A stretch of DNA of 64,000 nt from NCBI RefSeq assembly GCF_965228805.1, contig NZ_CBDDIE010000003.1:434001-498000 (forward strand), read 5' to 3'. This DNA is from JASBTN01 sp965228805 (GTDB lineage Bacteria > Pseudomonadota > Alphaproteobacteria > Rhodobacterales > Rhodobacteraceae). Below, in pieces: positions 16,683 through 25,495 of the stretch; positions within the stretch are counted from its first letter, which is position 1; every line of letters starts with the position of its first letter. The position numbers were made by a program, and so were the translations under genes. The notes under the pieces were generated by a model that saw nothing but the letters and a program-made list of their open reading frames with translations, was not told the DNA's origin and did not search any database.

Positions 16683-17416
16683 TCACCCCCCTGCCCTCGG
16701 TCGAAACCCTGATGGAGGTCTGCGAGGCCACCTGGCCGCCGGCCAAACGCGAGCTGAAAGGCGCCTGGACCGTGCGTGACGGCGCGGGGGGCGGCAAGCG
16801 CGCCTCGGCCACGACCGAGAACTTCCCGACCACCGAAGCGGACGTGAAACAGGCCGAAGAGGCGATGGCCGACCTGGGTCAGCCCCTGTTGTTCCAGATC
16901 CGCCCGGGCGACGAGCCGCTGGACAAGATGCTGGAGGCCCATGGCTATGACATTATCGACCCAGTCAACATCTGGGCCGTGGCGGTGGACCAGATCACCC
17001 GCGAAACCGCCCCGCCCGTGTCAGGCTTTGCGGTCTGGCCGCCCCTGAACATCATGACCGAGCTGTGGGAACAGGGCGGTATCCACGTCCAGCGCCGCGC
17101 GGTGATGGATCGGGCCTGTGAACCGAAAACCGGCCTGCTGGGCCGCACCGATGACACCCCCGCAGGCGCCGGGTTCGTCGCCATCCACGACGATATCGCG
17201 ATGATCCACGCCCTGCACGTGGACCCGAAACTGCGCCGCATGGGCACCGGGCGCCACATGATCCTGACCGCCGCCCATTGGGCCCAGGCCCAGGGCGCCA
17301 AGGTGCTCAGCCTGATCGTGACGCAGGGGAATTTGGCCGCAAACCCCCTCTACGCTTCCCTTGGCATGCAATTGGTGGGTCACTACCACTATCGCATCAA
17401 GGGAGGACTGGAATGA
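16679..17416 (+). CDS. GNAT family N-acetyltransferase, two-lobed
   Basis: A 245-residue acetyltransferase. The N-terminal half is a degenerate lobe (SVETLMEVCEATWPPAKREL... QAEEAMADLGQPLLFQIR). The C-terminal half is a standard GNAT lobe, with IHDDIAMIHALHVDPKLRRMGTGRHMILTAAHWA giving the acetyl-CoA loop R-R-M-G-T-G, and a final NPLYASLGMQLVGHYHYR. The substrate is unknown. It is coupled on both sides by ATGA overlaps to the cinA-like and AhpD-like genes, which suggests a single transcript. Confidence 0.85.
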   Translation: MITPLPSVETLMEVCEATWPPAKRELKGAWTVRDGAGGGKRASATTENFPTTEADVKQAEEAMADLGQPLLFQIRPGDEPLDKMLEAHGYDIIDPVNIWAVAVDQITRETAPPVSGFAVWPPLNIMTELWEQGGIHVQRRAVMDRACEPKTGLLGRTDDTPAGAGFVAIHDDIAMIHALHVDPKLRRMGTGRHMILTAAHWAQAQGAKVLSLIVTQGNLAANPLYASLGMQLVGHYHYRIKGGLE

Positions 17417-17979
17417 GCGAGCGCGTCACGAAACTGGACCTGGAGATGGTCGACCCTCTGCCCGAGGACATCGCCAAGTATTTTGCCATCTGCGAGGAAA
17501 AGCTGGGGCTCGTGCCCAATGTACTGAAGGCCTATGCCTTCGACATGGAAAAGCTGCGCCCCTTCATGGCGATGTATAACGAGCTGATGCTGGGCGACAG
17601 CGGCCTGAGCAAACTGGAACGCGAGATGATCGCGGTTGTGGTCAGTTCGATCAACAATTGCTGGTACTGCCAGGTCGCCCATGGCGCCGCCGTGCGCGAG
17701 TTGTCGGGAAACCCGGCCCTGGGCGAGGCGATGGTGATGAACTGGCGCGCAGCCCCCCTGGACGCCCGCCAGACCGCCATGCTGGCCTTCTCCGAGAAGG
17801 TCGCGAAAGCCTCAAGCGAGACCAGCGCAGCCGACCGCCAGGCCCTGCGCGACGAAGGGTTCAGCGACCGAGACATCTGGGACATCGCCGCCACGGTCGG
17901 CTTCTTTTCGATGTCCAACCGCATGGCGTCAGCCGTAGGGATGGAGCCCAACCCCGATTACCACGCACAGGCTCGGTAA
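17413..17979 (+). CDS. Peroxidase-related (AhpD/carboxymuconolactone decarboxylase-like) protein
   Basis: A 188-residue all-helical AhpD-like protein. The redox motif CWYCQVAHG (C-x2-C-x3-H) near residue 81 is the hallmark of the AhpD/CMD peroxidase-related family, preceded by LGLVPNVLKAYAFDMEKLRPF, typical of the uncharacterised peroxidase-related enzyme subgroup. The ATG overlaps the preceding stop. An in-frame upstream extension lies inside the GNAT gene and is rejected. It is likely a thiol-dependent (hydro)peroxidase or redox partner in the cytosol. It ends 14 bases before the OmpA-domain gene. Confidence 0.88.
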   Translation: MSERVTKLDLEMVDPLPEDIAKYFAICEEKLGLVPNVLKAYAFDMEKLRPFMAMYNELMLGDSGLSKLEREMIAVVVSSINNCWYCQVAHGAAVRELSGNPALGEAMVMNWRAAPLDARQTAMLAFSEKVAKASSETSAADRQALRDEGFSDRDIWDIAATVGFFSMSNRMASAVGMEPNPDYHAQAR

Positions 17980-17993
17980 TAGGAGGCCCGCTG

Positions 17994-18929
17994 ATGCTCC
18001 GTCCCGCCGTCATATCGCTGCTTCTGACCGGCCCGGCCCTTGCGCTGGACCTGCCGGCGGGGGCGGTCATGACCGGCGAGGACAACGCCCGACGCGGCAG
18101 CCTTGCCATTGCCACTGGCCCCTTCGTCGATGGCACCGTGCCAACCCGATCCGTCAACGGAGCGGTGATCCGCCAGGCCTGGCGCCTGCCCGGCACGGGG
18201 CTGACCACGGCGCAACTGATGGAGCTGTTACGCACCCAGCTCAGCGACGAAGGTTGGCGTATCCGTTTCGATTGTCAGGAGGTCACCTGCGGCGGTTTCG
18301 ACTTCCGCTTTGCCACGCTGGTCTTTGGCGAACCGACCATGCACGTGGACCTGGGCGACTACCGCTACCTGGCCGCCAGCAACGGGGCCAGCCACATCGC
18401 CCTTCTGGTCAGCCGCAGCCCCGGCGCAGGCTATGTCCAGATCCTGCGCGTGGGTCCTGCCGAAGATATCCCGCCGGTGACCACGGCCTCGGACATGAAC
18501 GCAAGCACCCCGCTTGTAAGTTTCCCCTCCCCTGGGGATGAGGGCCCAACCACAGCGATCGGCATCCAGATGGAACAGGCGGGCTACGCGGTGCTGTCGG
18601 ACCTCGTGTTCCAGACCGGGTCTTCCGCGCTGGGGGACGCTGATTTCCCATCACTCACCAACTTGGCGGGCTACCTCGCCGCCAACCCCACAAAACGCGT
18701 GACCCTAGTGGGTCACACGGACGCGGTGGGCAGCCTGGAAAACAACATCGCCCTGTCCCGAAAACGCGCAGGATCGGTGCGCCAGGCCCTGATCGACCGC
18801 TATGGCGTCGCGCCGGAGCAGGTGGCTGCTGACGGGGTCGGCTTCCTGTCCCCGGTCGCCTCGAACCAAACCGAGGAAGGCCGCGAAGCCAACCGCCGGG
18901 TCGAGGTCGTGCTGACCACGACGGAGTAG
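17994..18929 (+). CDS. OmpA family protein, secreted
   Basis: A 311-residue exported protein. The signal peptide is MLRPAVISLLLTGPALAL. About 190 residues of unassigned sequence follow, including a single close Cys pair (FDCQEVTCGGFD) that may form a disulfide. The C-terminal OmpA/peptidoglycan-binding domain spans about 205-308: LSDLVFQTGSSALGDADFPS, VTLVGHTDAVGSLENNIALS and GREANRRVEVVL, containing the Asp and Arg that contact diaminopimelate. It would tether the envelope to peptidoglycan. The start follows AGGAGGCCCGCTG. Upstream in-frame sequence belongs to the AhpD-like gene's shadow. Confidence 0.88.
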   Translation: MLRPAVISLLLTGPALALDLPAGAVMTGEDNARRGSLAIATGPFVDGTVPTRSVNGAVIRQAWRLPGTGLTTAQLMELLRTQLSDEGWRIRFDCQEVTCGGFDFRFATLVFGEPTMHVDLGDYRYLAASNGASHIALLVSRSPGAGYVQILRVGPAEDIPPVTTASDMNASTPLVSFPSPGDEGPTTAIGIQMEQAGYAVLSDLVFQTGSSALGDADFPSLTNLAGYLAANPTKRVTLVGHTDAVGSLENNIALSRKRAGSVRQALIDRYGVAPEQVAADGVGFLSPVASNQTEEGREANRRVEVVLTTTE

Positions 18930-18977
18930 CCGGAATTTTCGAAAACTCCGGACGAAGCTTCAAGGAAATCGCTTTCC
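18930..18977. repeat. Tandem palindromes after the OmpA-domain gene
   Basis: A near-perfect palindrome with core GGAATTTTCGAAAACTCC (one mismatch, 18930-18951) begins right after the stop codon. GAAGCTTC and the hairpin GGAAA-TCGC-TTTCC (18964-18977) follow. It has the same arrangement as the pair at 15868-15912 and probably forms stem-loops at the mRNA 3' end. Confidence 0.7.
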
Positions 18978-19010
18978 TCTACGTGTGATCACGCCGAGCA
19001 GGCAGACAAC

Positions 19011-19044
19011 AAAAAAGGGTGCCACTCCGCGCAGGAGGGCACCC
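19011..19044 (-). terminator. Rho-independent terminator of the LysR gene
   Basis: On the minus strand, GGGTGCC/GGCACCC plus an inner CTCC/GGAG stem is followed by six T residues. It lies 31 bases after the LysR stop. Confidence 0.85.
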
Positions 19045-19074
19045 AGTCGTTCCCAAGACTGTAGGATCAGGTAA

Positions 19075-19980
19075 TTACCAGGTGTTCGGGCCCTTGTCGG
19101 CGAAGGCATGCACCAGGAAGTCGATGAAAGCGCGCACCTTGGGCTGGGTGAAGCGGCCCGGCGGGTAGACCGCGTAGATGCCCTGGCGATCTTCCGGCAG
19201 GTCCGGGATCGCGTCCTCGATCAGCCCCTGCTCCATCGCATCGGCGTAAAGGAAACTGGGCAGGTAGGCGATGCCGAGCCCGGCAATCGCGGCGTTCAGC
19301 AGGCTTTGCCCGTCATTGACCGACAGCCAACCGGCAGTCCGCACCTGGCGCACCTCGCCCGAGGGCGCAGGCACTTTCCACACATTGCCCGAGCTCTGGC
19401 TCGAATAGTGCAGCAGCTTGTGTTCATTCAGGTCGTCGATGCGCATCGGACGGCCGTATTTCTGGAAATAGTTGGGCGACCCGACCATGCGGCGGGTGGT
19501 CTCAGTCAGCTTGCGGGCACGCAGGGAGCTGTCTTCCAACTCACCCACGCGAATGGCCATGTCGAAGCCTTCGGAAATCAACTCCACATAGCGGTTGTTC
19601 AGCACCATGTTCACCGTAATGTCCGGGAATTCCTGCAGGAATTCGCCCAGGATCGGGCTCAGGTGGTTCACGCCGAAATCGGTGGCGACACTGATGCGCA
19701 ACAGGCCGGAGGGGGCCGACTGCATCGAGGTCACAAGGCTGTCCGCCTCGCCCGCATCGTTCAGCACCCGGCGGGCACGGTCATAATAGGCCAGGCCGAT
19801 CTCGGTCGGGCTCACGCGGCGGGTGGTGCGGTTCAAAAGCCGCGCACCAAGGCGGGCCTCCAGCGAGGAAACGTGTTTGGAAACGGCGGATTTGGAAATA
19901 CCCATCTTCTTGGCAGCATCGGTGAAGCCGCCCTGGTCCACGACCGTCGCAAAGGCTTCCATTTCAGTCAAACGATCCAT
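19075..19980 (-). CDS. LysR family transcriptional regulator
   Basis: A 301-residue LTTR. The N-terminal winged helix-turn-helix is clear: TEMEAFATVVDQGGFTDAAKKMGISKSAVSKHVSSLEARLG..LLNRTTRRV. The effector-binding domain starts near residue 90 (GLLRISVATDFGVNHLSPIL) and belongs to the CrgA/DmlR-like branch, judged by DSSLRARKLTETTRRMVGSPNYF. It lies 147 bases downstream of the AEC transporter on the same strand and has its own strong terminator. The target genes are not evident. The adjacent transporter or fadH are possible. Confidence 0.92.
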   Translation of the reverse strand: MDRLTEMEAFATVVDQGGFTDAAKKMGISKSAVSKHVSSLEARLGARLLNRTTRRVSPTEIGLAYYDRARRVLNDAGEADSLVTSMQSAPSGLLRISVATDFGVNHLSPILGEFLQEFPDITVNMVLNNRYVELISEGFDMAIRVGELEDSSLRARKLTETTRRMVGSPNYFQKYGRPMRIDDLNEHKLLHYSSQSSGNVWKVPAPSGEVRQVRTAGWLSVNDGQSLLNAAIAGLGIAYLPSFLYADAMEQGLIEDAIPDLPEDRQGIYAVYPPGRFTQPKVRAFIDFLVHAFADKGPNTW

Positions 19981-20127
19981 GTCTTGTCTTTCTACTACAG
20001 TCTTGGCCCCTCGGTAGAGTGTGTATCGCGGGCAATTGGGGCAGGACTGTGGAAGGATGCCGACAATACCGGGGTAATCCTCGGATCGTTCTGTGCCGGG
20101 AAACAGGGGAACGCTCTGTTTCCGGGG

Positions 20128-21039
20128 TCAAAACGCCAGGGTAGCAGCAGTAATCCACAGGGGCAGCGTGACGGCAGCCAGCAGCGTCATCTGTGCAATC
20201 AGCGTCGCCACCAGCTCACGATCCGCTCCGAAACCGGCGGCAAGAACATGGGCGGCCGACGCCGTGGGAAGGGCTGCAAACAGCACCATGACCTGCGCAA
20301 GCGAGCCGGAAAGGCCCAGCATCAGGCAGGCGGCAAACGTCAAAGCGGGCAGGATCAGCAGGCGAATGGCATTAAGGGCGCCCATGAAGCGGTCAAGCCG
20401 CGCAAGCGCCCTCCAGTTCATGGTGGCTCCGATCGACAAGAGGGCAATCGGGATGGCCGCCTTGGACAGCATCTCCAGCGGCGCCATGACCGGTCCGGGG
20501 ATCGTGAAACCGGACAGGCCGACGATCACCCCCCCGACCGAGGCCAGCAGGAACGGGTTCAGCGCGACCTTCTTCAGCGTCGCGCCCAGCCCCATGGCCT
20601 GGCCACGCGACAGGGCGGACACCGCCAGAATATTGGCGACCGGAATGGCCATGCCCACCGCCACAGCCAGCTGCCCCACATCCGCCCCCGGCAGGGTTAC
20701 AATGGCGACAAAGGCCAGCGCTGTATTGAAACGCCAGGCGGTCTGCCAGGCCCCGGCGAAGTCCAGGAAACGCACGGGCCCCACCCGCCGTGTGAGCCAG
20801 CCCAGCGTAAATCCCAGCCCCAGCACCGCCCAGACCATCGGCCCGATCCGCGCCATATCCGAAAGCGCGATGGGTCGTGATGAGGCCGCCACGAAAATCA
20901 GCGCCGGAAACAGGATCTCGAAGTTGAGCTTGTCCAGCCCTTGCCAGGCGTTGGCCGACAGACGCTTGCGCACCAGCCCGCCAAGGCCAACCATCAGGAA
21001 CGAGGGCAGAAGCCCCAGAAGGATTGTCACAAACACCAT
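20128..21039 (-). CDS. AEC (auxin efflux carrier) family transporter
   Basis: A 303-residue integral membrane protein with about ten hydrophobic segments spread over the full length, of the AEC/malonate-efflux superfamily. Typical features are the N-terminal TILLGLLPSFLMVGLGGLVRK, the mid-protein FLLASVGGVIVGLSGFTIPG and the C-terminal PTASAAHVLAAGFGADRELVATLIAQMTLLAAVTLP, where the family has a discontinuous helix. Bacterial members export small carboxylates. The substrate is unknown. It starts 37 bases after the fadH stop on the same strand, so the two are probably co-transcribed. Confidence 0.88.
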   Translation of the reverse strand: MVFVTILLGLLPSFLMVGLGGLVRKRLSANAWQGLDKLNFEILFPALIFVAASSRPIALSDMARIGPMVWAVLGLGFTLGWLTRRVGPVRFLDFAGAWQTAWRFNTALAFVAIVTLPGADVGQLAVAVGMAIPVANILAVSALSRGQAMGLGATLKKVALNPFLLASVGGVIVGLSGFTIPGPVMAPLEMLSKAAIPIALLSIGATMNWRALARLDRFMGALNAIRLLILPALTFAACLMLGLSGSLAQVMVLFAALPTASAAHVLAAGFGADRELVATLIAQMTLLAAVTLPLWITAATLAF

Positions 21040-21076
21040 AAGCCCGCGTAGCGCGCGCGCCGTTTCGGCGCAAGCG

Positions 21077-23104
21077 TTACAGCTCGGCGGCCAGCCGGGT
21101 GCCCTGATTGATCGCGCGTTTGGCGTCCAGCTCGGCGGCCACGTCGGCGCCGCCGATCACGTGGGGGTTGATCCCCTTGGCCACCAACGCGTCGGCCAGG
21201 CTGCGGTCGCTGACCTGTCCCGCGCAGAGCACCACCGTATCACATTCCACAACGCGCGGGTTCTCGCGCGCTTCACCAGAGGACACATGCAGGCCCTGGT
21301 CATCAATGCGTTCGTAGTTGACGCCGCCGACCATCTCGACCTGCTTCATCTTCAGGGTGGCGCGGTGGATCCAGCCGGTGGTCTTGCCCAGCCCCTTGCC
21401 CAGCGCCTTGGCCTTGCGCTGCATCAGCACCGCATGGCGCGCAGGGGCCTCGGGCTGCGGGCCTTCGGGGGCCAGTCCGCCGCGTTGTTCGGCGGGGTCA
21501 GCCACGCCCCATTCGGCCAGCCATTCGTCCAGATTTTCGGTCGGGCTGTCGCCCTTCTGAGTCAGATACTCCGCCACATCGAAGCCGATCCCGCCCGCAC
21601 CGATGATTGCAACGCGGTCTCCCACCGGGGCTTTCCCGCGCAAAACATCTATGTAGGTCAACACGTTATCGCGGTCCTGCCCGGCGATCTCCGGATCACG
21701 CGGGGTGACACCGGTGGCGATGACCACCTCGTCGAACCCGTCCAGATCGTCGGCCGTGACCTCGGTGTTCAGACGCTGGGTCACGCCGGATTTGGCCAAC
21801 ATGGTGCGATACCAATCGACGAGGCCCCAGAACTCCTCCTTGCCCGGCACCTGTTTGGCCATGTTGAGCTGCCCGCCGATCTCATCGGCCCGGTCAAAGA
21901 GGGTCACCTCATGGCCGCGCTCATCCGCCACCAAGGCAGTGGACATGCCAGCGGGCCCGGCGCCAACGATGGCAACTTTCTTCGGTTTTTCAGCGGGTTG
22001 CCAGGCAAGATCTGTCTCGTAACAGGCACGCGGATTGACCAGGCAGGTCGAAATCTTACCGCCGAATGTGTGGTCCAGACAGGCCTGATTGCAGGCAATG
22101 CAGGGCGCGATTTCATCCGCCCGGCCCTGTTCGGCCTTGGCGACGAAATCCGCATCCGCCAGGAAGGGGCGCGCCATGGACACCATGTCGGCGCAACCGG
22201 ATTCCAGAACGTTTTCAGCCACTTCCGGATGGTTGATCCGGTTCGACGTAATGACGGGGATTGACACATGCCCCATCAGTTTCTTGGTCACCCAGGTGAA
22301 CGCCGCGCGGGGCACAGAGGTGGCGATGGTCGGAATGCGCGCCTCGTGCCAGCCGATGCCGGTGTTGAGGATGGTGGCGCCTGCCGCCTCAATCTCTTTT
22401 GCCAGCTGAATCACCTCGTCGAAACTCGAGCCATTGGGCACTAGGTCAATCATCGACAGGCGGTAGATGATGATGAAGTCGGGACCAACCGCCTCGCGCA
22501 CCGCGCGGACCACGGCGATGGGCAGGCGCATGCGGTTTTCATAGCTGCCGCCCCAGCCGTCCTCACGCTTGTTGGTATGGGTCACCAGAAACTGGTTGAG
22601 GAAATATCCTTCCGACCCCATCACCTCGACGCCATCATATCCAGCCCGTTTGGCGCGTGCGGCAGAGGTGGCGAAGTCCTTGATTTGTTTATCAATTCCC
22701 TCCTCGTCCAGCTCTTTCGGTGGAAAGGGGGAAATGGGCGATTTCACCGGGCTCGCCGACACACACTCCGGCCCATAGGCATAGCGACCAGCGTGCAGGA
22801 TCTGCATCGCGATCTTGCCACCGGCGTCGTGAACCCGGTCCGTGACCGACTTGTGATTGGCGATGTCTTCGTCGGAAAACAGGCCCGCAGCGCCGGGGAA
22901 AACGCCGCCTTCGCGGTTCGGGGCCATGCCGCCGGTGACGATCAACCCGGCCCCGCCGCGGGCGCGGGCGGCGTAGAATTCGGCCACGCGATTCCAGTCG
23001 CCGCGCTCCTCCAGCCCTGTGTGCATTGACCCCATCAGGACCCTGTTTTTCAACGTGGTAAAGCCCAGGTCGAGCGGGGCGAGCATTTTCGGGTAGCTGG
23101 TCAT
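21077..23104 (-). CDS. fadH: NADPH-dependent 2,4-dienoyl-CoA reductase
   Basis: A 675-residue FMN/FAD/[4Fe-4S] enzyme that reduces 2,4-dienoyl-CoA during beta-oxidation of unsaturated fatty acids. Residues 1-340 form the old-yellow-enzyme barrel, with MQILHAGRYAYG, YDGVEVMGSEGYFLNQF and TNKREDGWGGSYENRMR. The cluster ligands are in CIACNQACLDHTF...STCLVNPRA (about 338-362). The FAD site is VAIVGAGPAGMSTALVA (about 380) and the NADPH-side site is VAIIGAGGIGFDVAEYL. Length matches E. coli FadH (672). The ATG follows AAGGAGGCCGCC. The upstream region carries a palindromic ACGT site. Confidence 0.93.
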   Translation of the reverse strand: MTSYPKMLAPLDLGFTTLKNRVLMGSMHTGLEERGDWNRVAEFYAARARGGAGLIVTGGMAPNREGGVFPGAAGLFSDEDIANHKSVTDRVHDAGGKIAMQILHAGRYAYGPECVSASPVKSPISPFPPKELDEEGIDKQIKDFATSAARAKRAGYDGVEVMGSEGYFLNQFLVTHTNKREDGWGGSYENRMRLPIAVVRAVREAVGPDFIIIYRLSMIDLVPNGSSFDEVIQLAKEIEAAGATILNTGIGWHEARIPTIATSVPRAAFTWVTKKLMGHVSIPVITSNRINHPEVAENVLESGCADMVSMARPFLADADFVAKAEQGRADEIAPCIACNQACLDHTFGGKISTCLVNPRACYETDLAWQPAEKPKKVAIVGAGPAGMSTALVADERGHEVTLFDRADEIGGQLNMAKQVPGKEEFWGLVDWYRTMLAKSGVTQRLNTEVTADDLDGFDEVVIATGVTPRDPEIAGQDRDNVLTYIDVLRGKAPVGDRVAIIGAGGIGFDVAEYLTQKGDSPTENLDEWLAEWGVADPAEQRGGLAPEGPQPEAPARHAVLMQRKAKALGKGLGKTTGWIHRATLKMKQVEMVGGVNYERIDDQGLHVSSGEARENPRVVECDTVVLCAGQVSDRSLADALVAKGINPHVIGGADVAAELDAKRAINQGTRLAAEL

Positions 23105-23179
23105 GGCGGCCTCCTTGATCTTCGGGCGATGTTGCGCGGGGCCGGGGGGCTTGTCACGCGGAACGCCGCGTCAAGAAGG

Positions 23180-23193
23180 TGACGTTGACGTAA
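23180..23193. promoter_or_regulatory. Candidate operator upstream of fadH
   Basis: TGACGTTGACGTAA is an ACGT-TG-ACGT repeat with imperfect dyad symmetry, 76 bases before the fadH start. It resembles sites bound by MerR/TetR-type regulators of fatty-acid and branched-chain catabolism (LiuR-like). This is inference from the motif only. Confidence 0.4.
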
Positions 23194-23321
23194 AGAACGT
23201 CGCGTCGCGGAATGTTTAAGAAGTTTAAAGGGGCCGCCGCCCCAAACTTTAAAGTTTCACCCCCTCGAAAGGGCATGACTTTAACATCTTTAAAGGTCAG
23301 GACCTCTGCCCGATCCGCCGC

Positions 23322-23702
23322 TCAGGTCGTCTCCAGACAATGGCGACGGAAGGCGCGTTTGAGCATGTCGAGCTCTTCGCGCAAGAGCGCCATTTCAGCG
23401 CGAACGTCATCTTCCAGCGGCTGGCCGGTGACAATGGTGAAACTGTCCAGTTTCTCGCCGGTCACAGTCTCGGAAATGACAAAGCTCTGCACCCCGTCAT
23501 AGAGCACCTCGGGCGGGATCGGGACGCGCAGCACGAAGCGGCCGGGCCATTCCGGGTCTTCCGAGACCTCGACCCCGTCGAGGGTCTGGGCCTGGTGGCT
23601 GACCTCGACCTGCGGCTGGATGCGATCGCCGTCGACGGTCAACACACCTTCCCAGATGCCGGCCTGGATGCGGGTCTTGGTCAGGGTCAGTTCGGTGGCC
23701 AT
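23322..23702 (-). CDS. Uncharacterised protein, 126 aa, paired with the next gene
   Basis: I do not recognise a named family. It is a small acidic soluble protein. Residues 1-90 are predicted beta-rich (TRIQAGIWEGVLTVDGDRIQP, GRFVLRVPIPPEVLYDGVQSF, EKLDSFTIVTG), and the last 35 residues form a helix with a leucine pattern (DDVRAEMALLREELDMLKRAFRRH) that may be a coiled coil for oligomerisation. The ATG has GAGGAGG ten bases upstream. It lies ten bases downstream of the DUF6478-like gene on the same strand, so the two are likely one operon and may act together. Confidence 0.8.
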   Translation of the reverse strand: MATELTLTKTRIQAGIWEGVLTVDGDRIQPQVEVSHQAQTLDGVEVSEDPEWPGRFVLRVPIPPEVLYDGVQSFVISETVTGEKLDSFTIVTGQPLEDDVRAEMALLREELDMLKRAFRRHCLETT

Positions 23703-23712
23703 GGTCCCCTCC

Positions 23713-24486
23713 TCACACGTCCGCACGGGGGCGGCGGCTGAATGTCACGTCGCGCAGCACGACCTGGCTCATCTCCGGATTTTCGAAGATCAGATCGACC
23801 CAAGCGCGTTCGACGCGTTTTTCGTTCATCTTGGTATAGGCCAGGTCGAACTCGACCATGACCTCATCCTCATGCAGCGGCAGTTCGCGCACCAGCTGTT
23901 CGGTGTTGGGCCCGTGTTTGATGTTGAGCCGCGCGAAGATCTCCAGCGGTTTTTCCAGCTCGACCACGGTGGAAAGGCGCACCAGGTGCTTGCGTTTCAG
24001 CCCCGCCACGGCCTCCGGCGGCAGGTCGATCACCAGGGACAGGAAGGAGCCGTCGAAGCGGAACACATCCATGCGCAGCCCGAAGGGGGCGAGGTCCTGT
24101 TCGCGGGTATTGCGCAGCTGGCGCACGGTCAGCTCCGAGATGTGGCAGTCGTGAAACAGCGTGACTTCGTCGCCGAACATCGCCTTGGTCTCGACCGCCG
24201 AAGCGCCAGGGGGCGAGATCGGGCCGCGCCAGAGCTGCGGGCGCCAGCCCCAGTCGGAATGCAGCGGTTTCTGGAAGGCGTTGGAGCCGATCAGCGGCAG
24301 GGTCAGGCGCCCATCAGCAATGTAAAGCAGCCGATCGAGCTGGCGGCGCAGCCCCCGGGCGCGGGCACGCAGCAGGCGCAGCGAGGCCAGGTCCAGCGAG
24401 GCCGCGCGATCCGCCACGGCACCCCAACGGCGCATGCCCCGCTTGTGCAGGATGCGATCCAGAATGCCGTTTACGCCGTTCGCCAT
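23713..24486 (-). CDS. DUF6478-like uncharacterised protein
   Basis: A 257-residue soluble protein of a conserved Rhodobacterales family that I recall as DUF6478 (moderate certainty). The N-terminus is helical and basic (SLRLLRARARGLRRQLDRLLY). The centre carries SDWGWRPQLWRGPISPPGASAVETKAMFGDEVTLFHD, and the C-terminal half is beta-rich with a repeating NIKHGPNTEQLVRELPLH / MVEFDLAYTKMNEKRVERAWVDLIFENPE pattern. No signal peptide or membrane span is present. It is followed closely by the 126-aa gene. No function is known to me. Confidence 0.8.
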   Translation of the reverse strand: MANGVNGILDRILHKRGMRRWGAVADRAASLDLASLRLLRARARGLRRQLDRLLYIADGRLTLPLIGSNAFQKPLHSDWGWRPQLWRGPISPPGASAVETKAMFGDEVTLFHDCHISELTVRQLRNTREQDLAPFGLRMDVFRFDGSFLSLVIDLPPEAVAGLKRKHLVRLSTVVELEKPLEIFARLNIKHGPNTEQLVRELPLHEDEVMVEFDLAYTKMNEKRVERAWVDLIFENPEMSQVVLRDVTFSRRPRADV

Positions 24487-24550
24487 GGCTTGCCCGTACC
24501 TGTGCCCAGAAATCCGATTGAGGATTCGATTGTTTCCAGTCTTAGAGCGT

Positions 24551-24595
24551 TTTTCCCTGCGATTGAATTAAGAATTCACGCGATACGCGGGAAAA
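24551..24595. repeat. Imperfect long inverted repeat
   Basis: TTTTCCC-t-GCG (24551-24561) pairs with CGC-GGGAAAA (24586-24595) across an AT-rich loop that contains GAATTAAGAATTC. It lies in the 121-bp gap between the lipoprotein gene stop and the DUF6478-like start. It resembles short palindromic elements scattered in alphaproteobacterial genomes. There is no U-tract, so terminator activity is uncertain. Confidence 0.5.
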
Positions 24596-24607
24596 TCCCT
24601 GCCGAAA

Positions 24608-25378
24608 TCAACGCGCTGCGGGGCGGGTGGCGGCAGCGGGGGCAGGTATTTCGACATCCCGCGCGACGGAATTGTTGCCACCACGGAAACGATCTGCCAG
24701 CCCGGCCAGGGCGATGCTGGCGCCTTTTCCGGCCTCGGGATTGGCCGTTTGCAGGGCGGCAACGGCCTGTTGGGCCTGGATCAGGGCCTTGTCCTGATCA
24801 ACCGGCTGACTGGCCAGGGCGGTCACGGTGACCGAGACCATTGTGCCACGCAGATCCAGGAAAGCGCGCCAGTGATCATCGGCCATGGCCCCCATCGGGT
24901 TGGGGCTGTCATCGGTGATGCGCAGGTAGAGCACGCCGTCGCCCTGTTCGGCCCGGGTAATGGTGACGGTGCTCGCCTCGCCCATGCGGCTGAGCGCCTG
25001 GCGCCCGGCCTCGGACCGCAGATGGGCTTCGAGCGCGGCAAGGTCGGTGGGGGCTTCACCCGGTTTGGCCGAAACGGCGACGGTCATGACCATGGGCCGG
25101 TCCGGATGGGCGTCACGCGGGTGATGCGAGATGGCGCGACAGGAGCCCAGAAGCACGAAACCGTCCGCCTCCCCTGCCCGGCTGGCACCCGCGTCGACGC
25201 AATAGCCCTCGGGGCCCTTTACCCGCAACGCACCGCCTGCCACCGCCATGGATTTCGGCGCGCGCGCCCCGTGAGAGCCGCCCATGGAGGACAGGAACCC
25301 GCCATCCACGCAGCCCGTGAGGCCCAGGCCGATCATGGCGGCTGAAATCGCCGCCCGCAGTTTACATCCGGAAATCAC
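24608..25378 (-). CDS. Putative lipoprotein, uncharacterised
   Basis: A 256-residue predicted lipoprotein. Starting at a GTG (preceded by GGGAGACGGGTAGA), the protein begins VISGCKLRAAISAAMIGLGL and reaches a lipobox GLGLTGCVDG. The body has GPEGYCVDAGASRAGEADGFVLLGSCRAI, with two cysteines that could pair, then KPGEAPTDLAALEAHLRSEAGRQALSRMG and a Gln/Ala-rich C-terminus with RFRGGNNSVARDVE. No transmembrane helix follows. The much longer open frame that continues upstream runs antisense through the CPBP and accD genes and is not coding. Function unknown; envelope location inferred. Confidence 0.8.
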   Translation of the reverse strand: MISGCKLRAAISAAMIGLGLTGCVDGGFLSSMGGSHGARAPKSMAVAGGALRVKGPEGYCVDAGASRAGEADGFVLLGSCRAISHHPRDAHPDRPMVMTVAVSAKPGEAPTDLAALEAHLRSEAGRQALSRMGEASTVTITRAEQGDGVLYLRITDDSPNPMGAMADDHWRAFLDLRGTMVSVTVTALASQPVDQDKALIQAQQAVAALQTANPEAGKGASIALAGLADRFRGGNNSVARDVEIPAPAAATRPAAR

Positions 25379-25495
25379 TCTACCCGTCTCCCTGCCCGTG
25401 GGCATAGCCGCGCCCGGGGCACCAAACAAGTCTTGGCGCCGCTGGACAGCGCCGCAGATTGCCGCCAAGGTGCAGAAAAGACACAGGAGTTTCGA

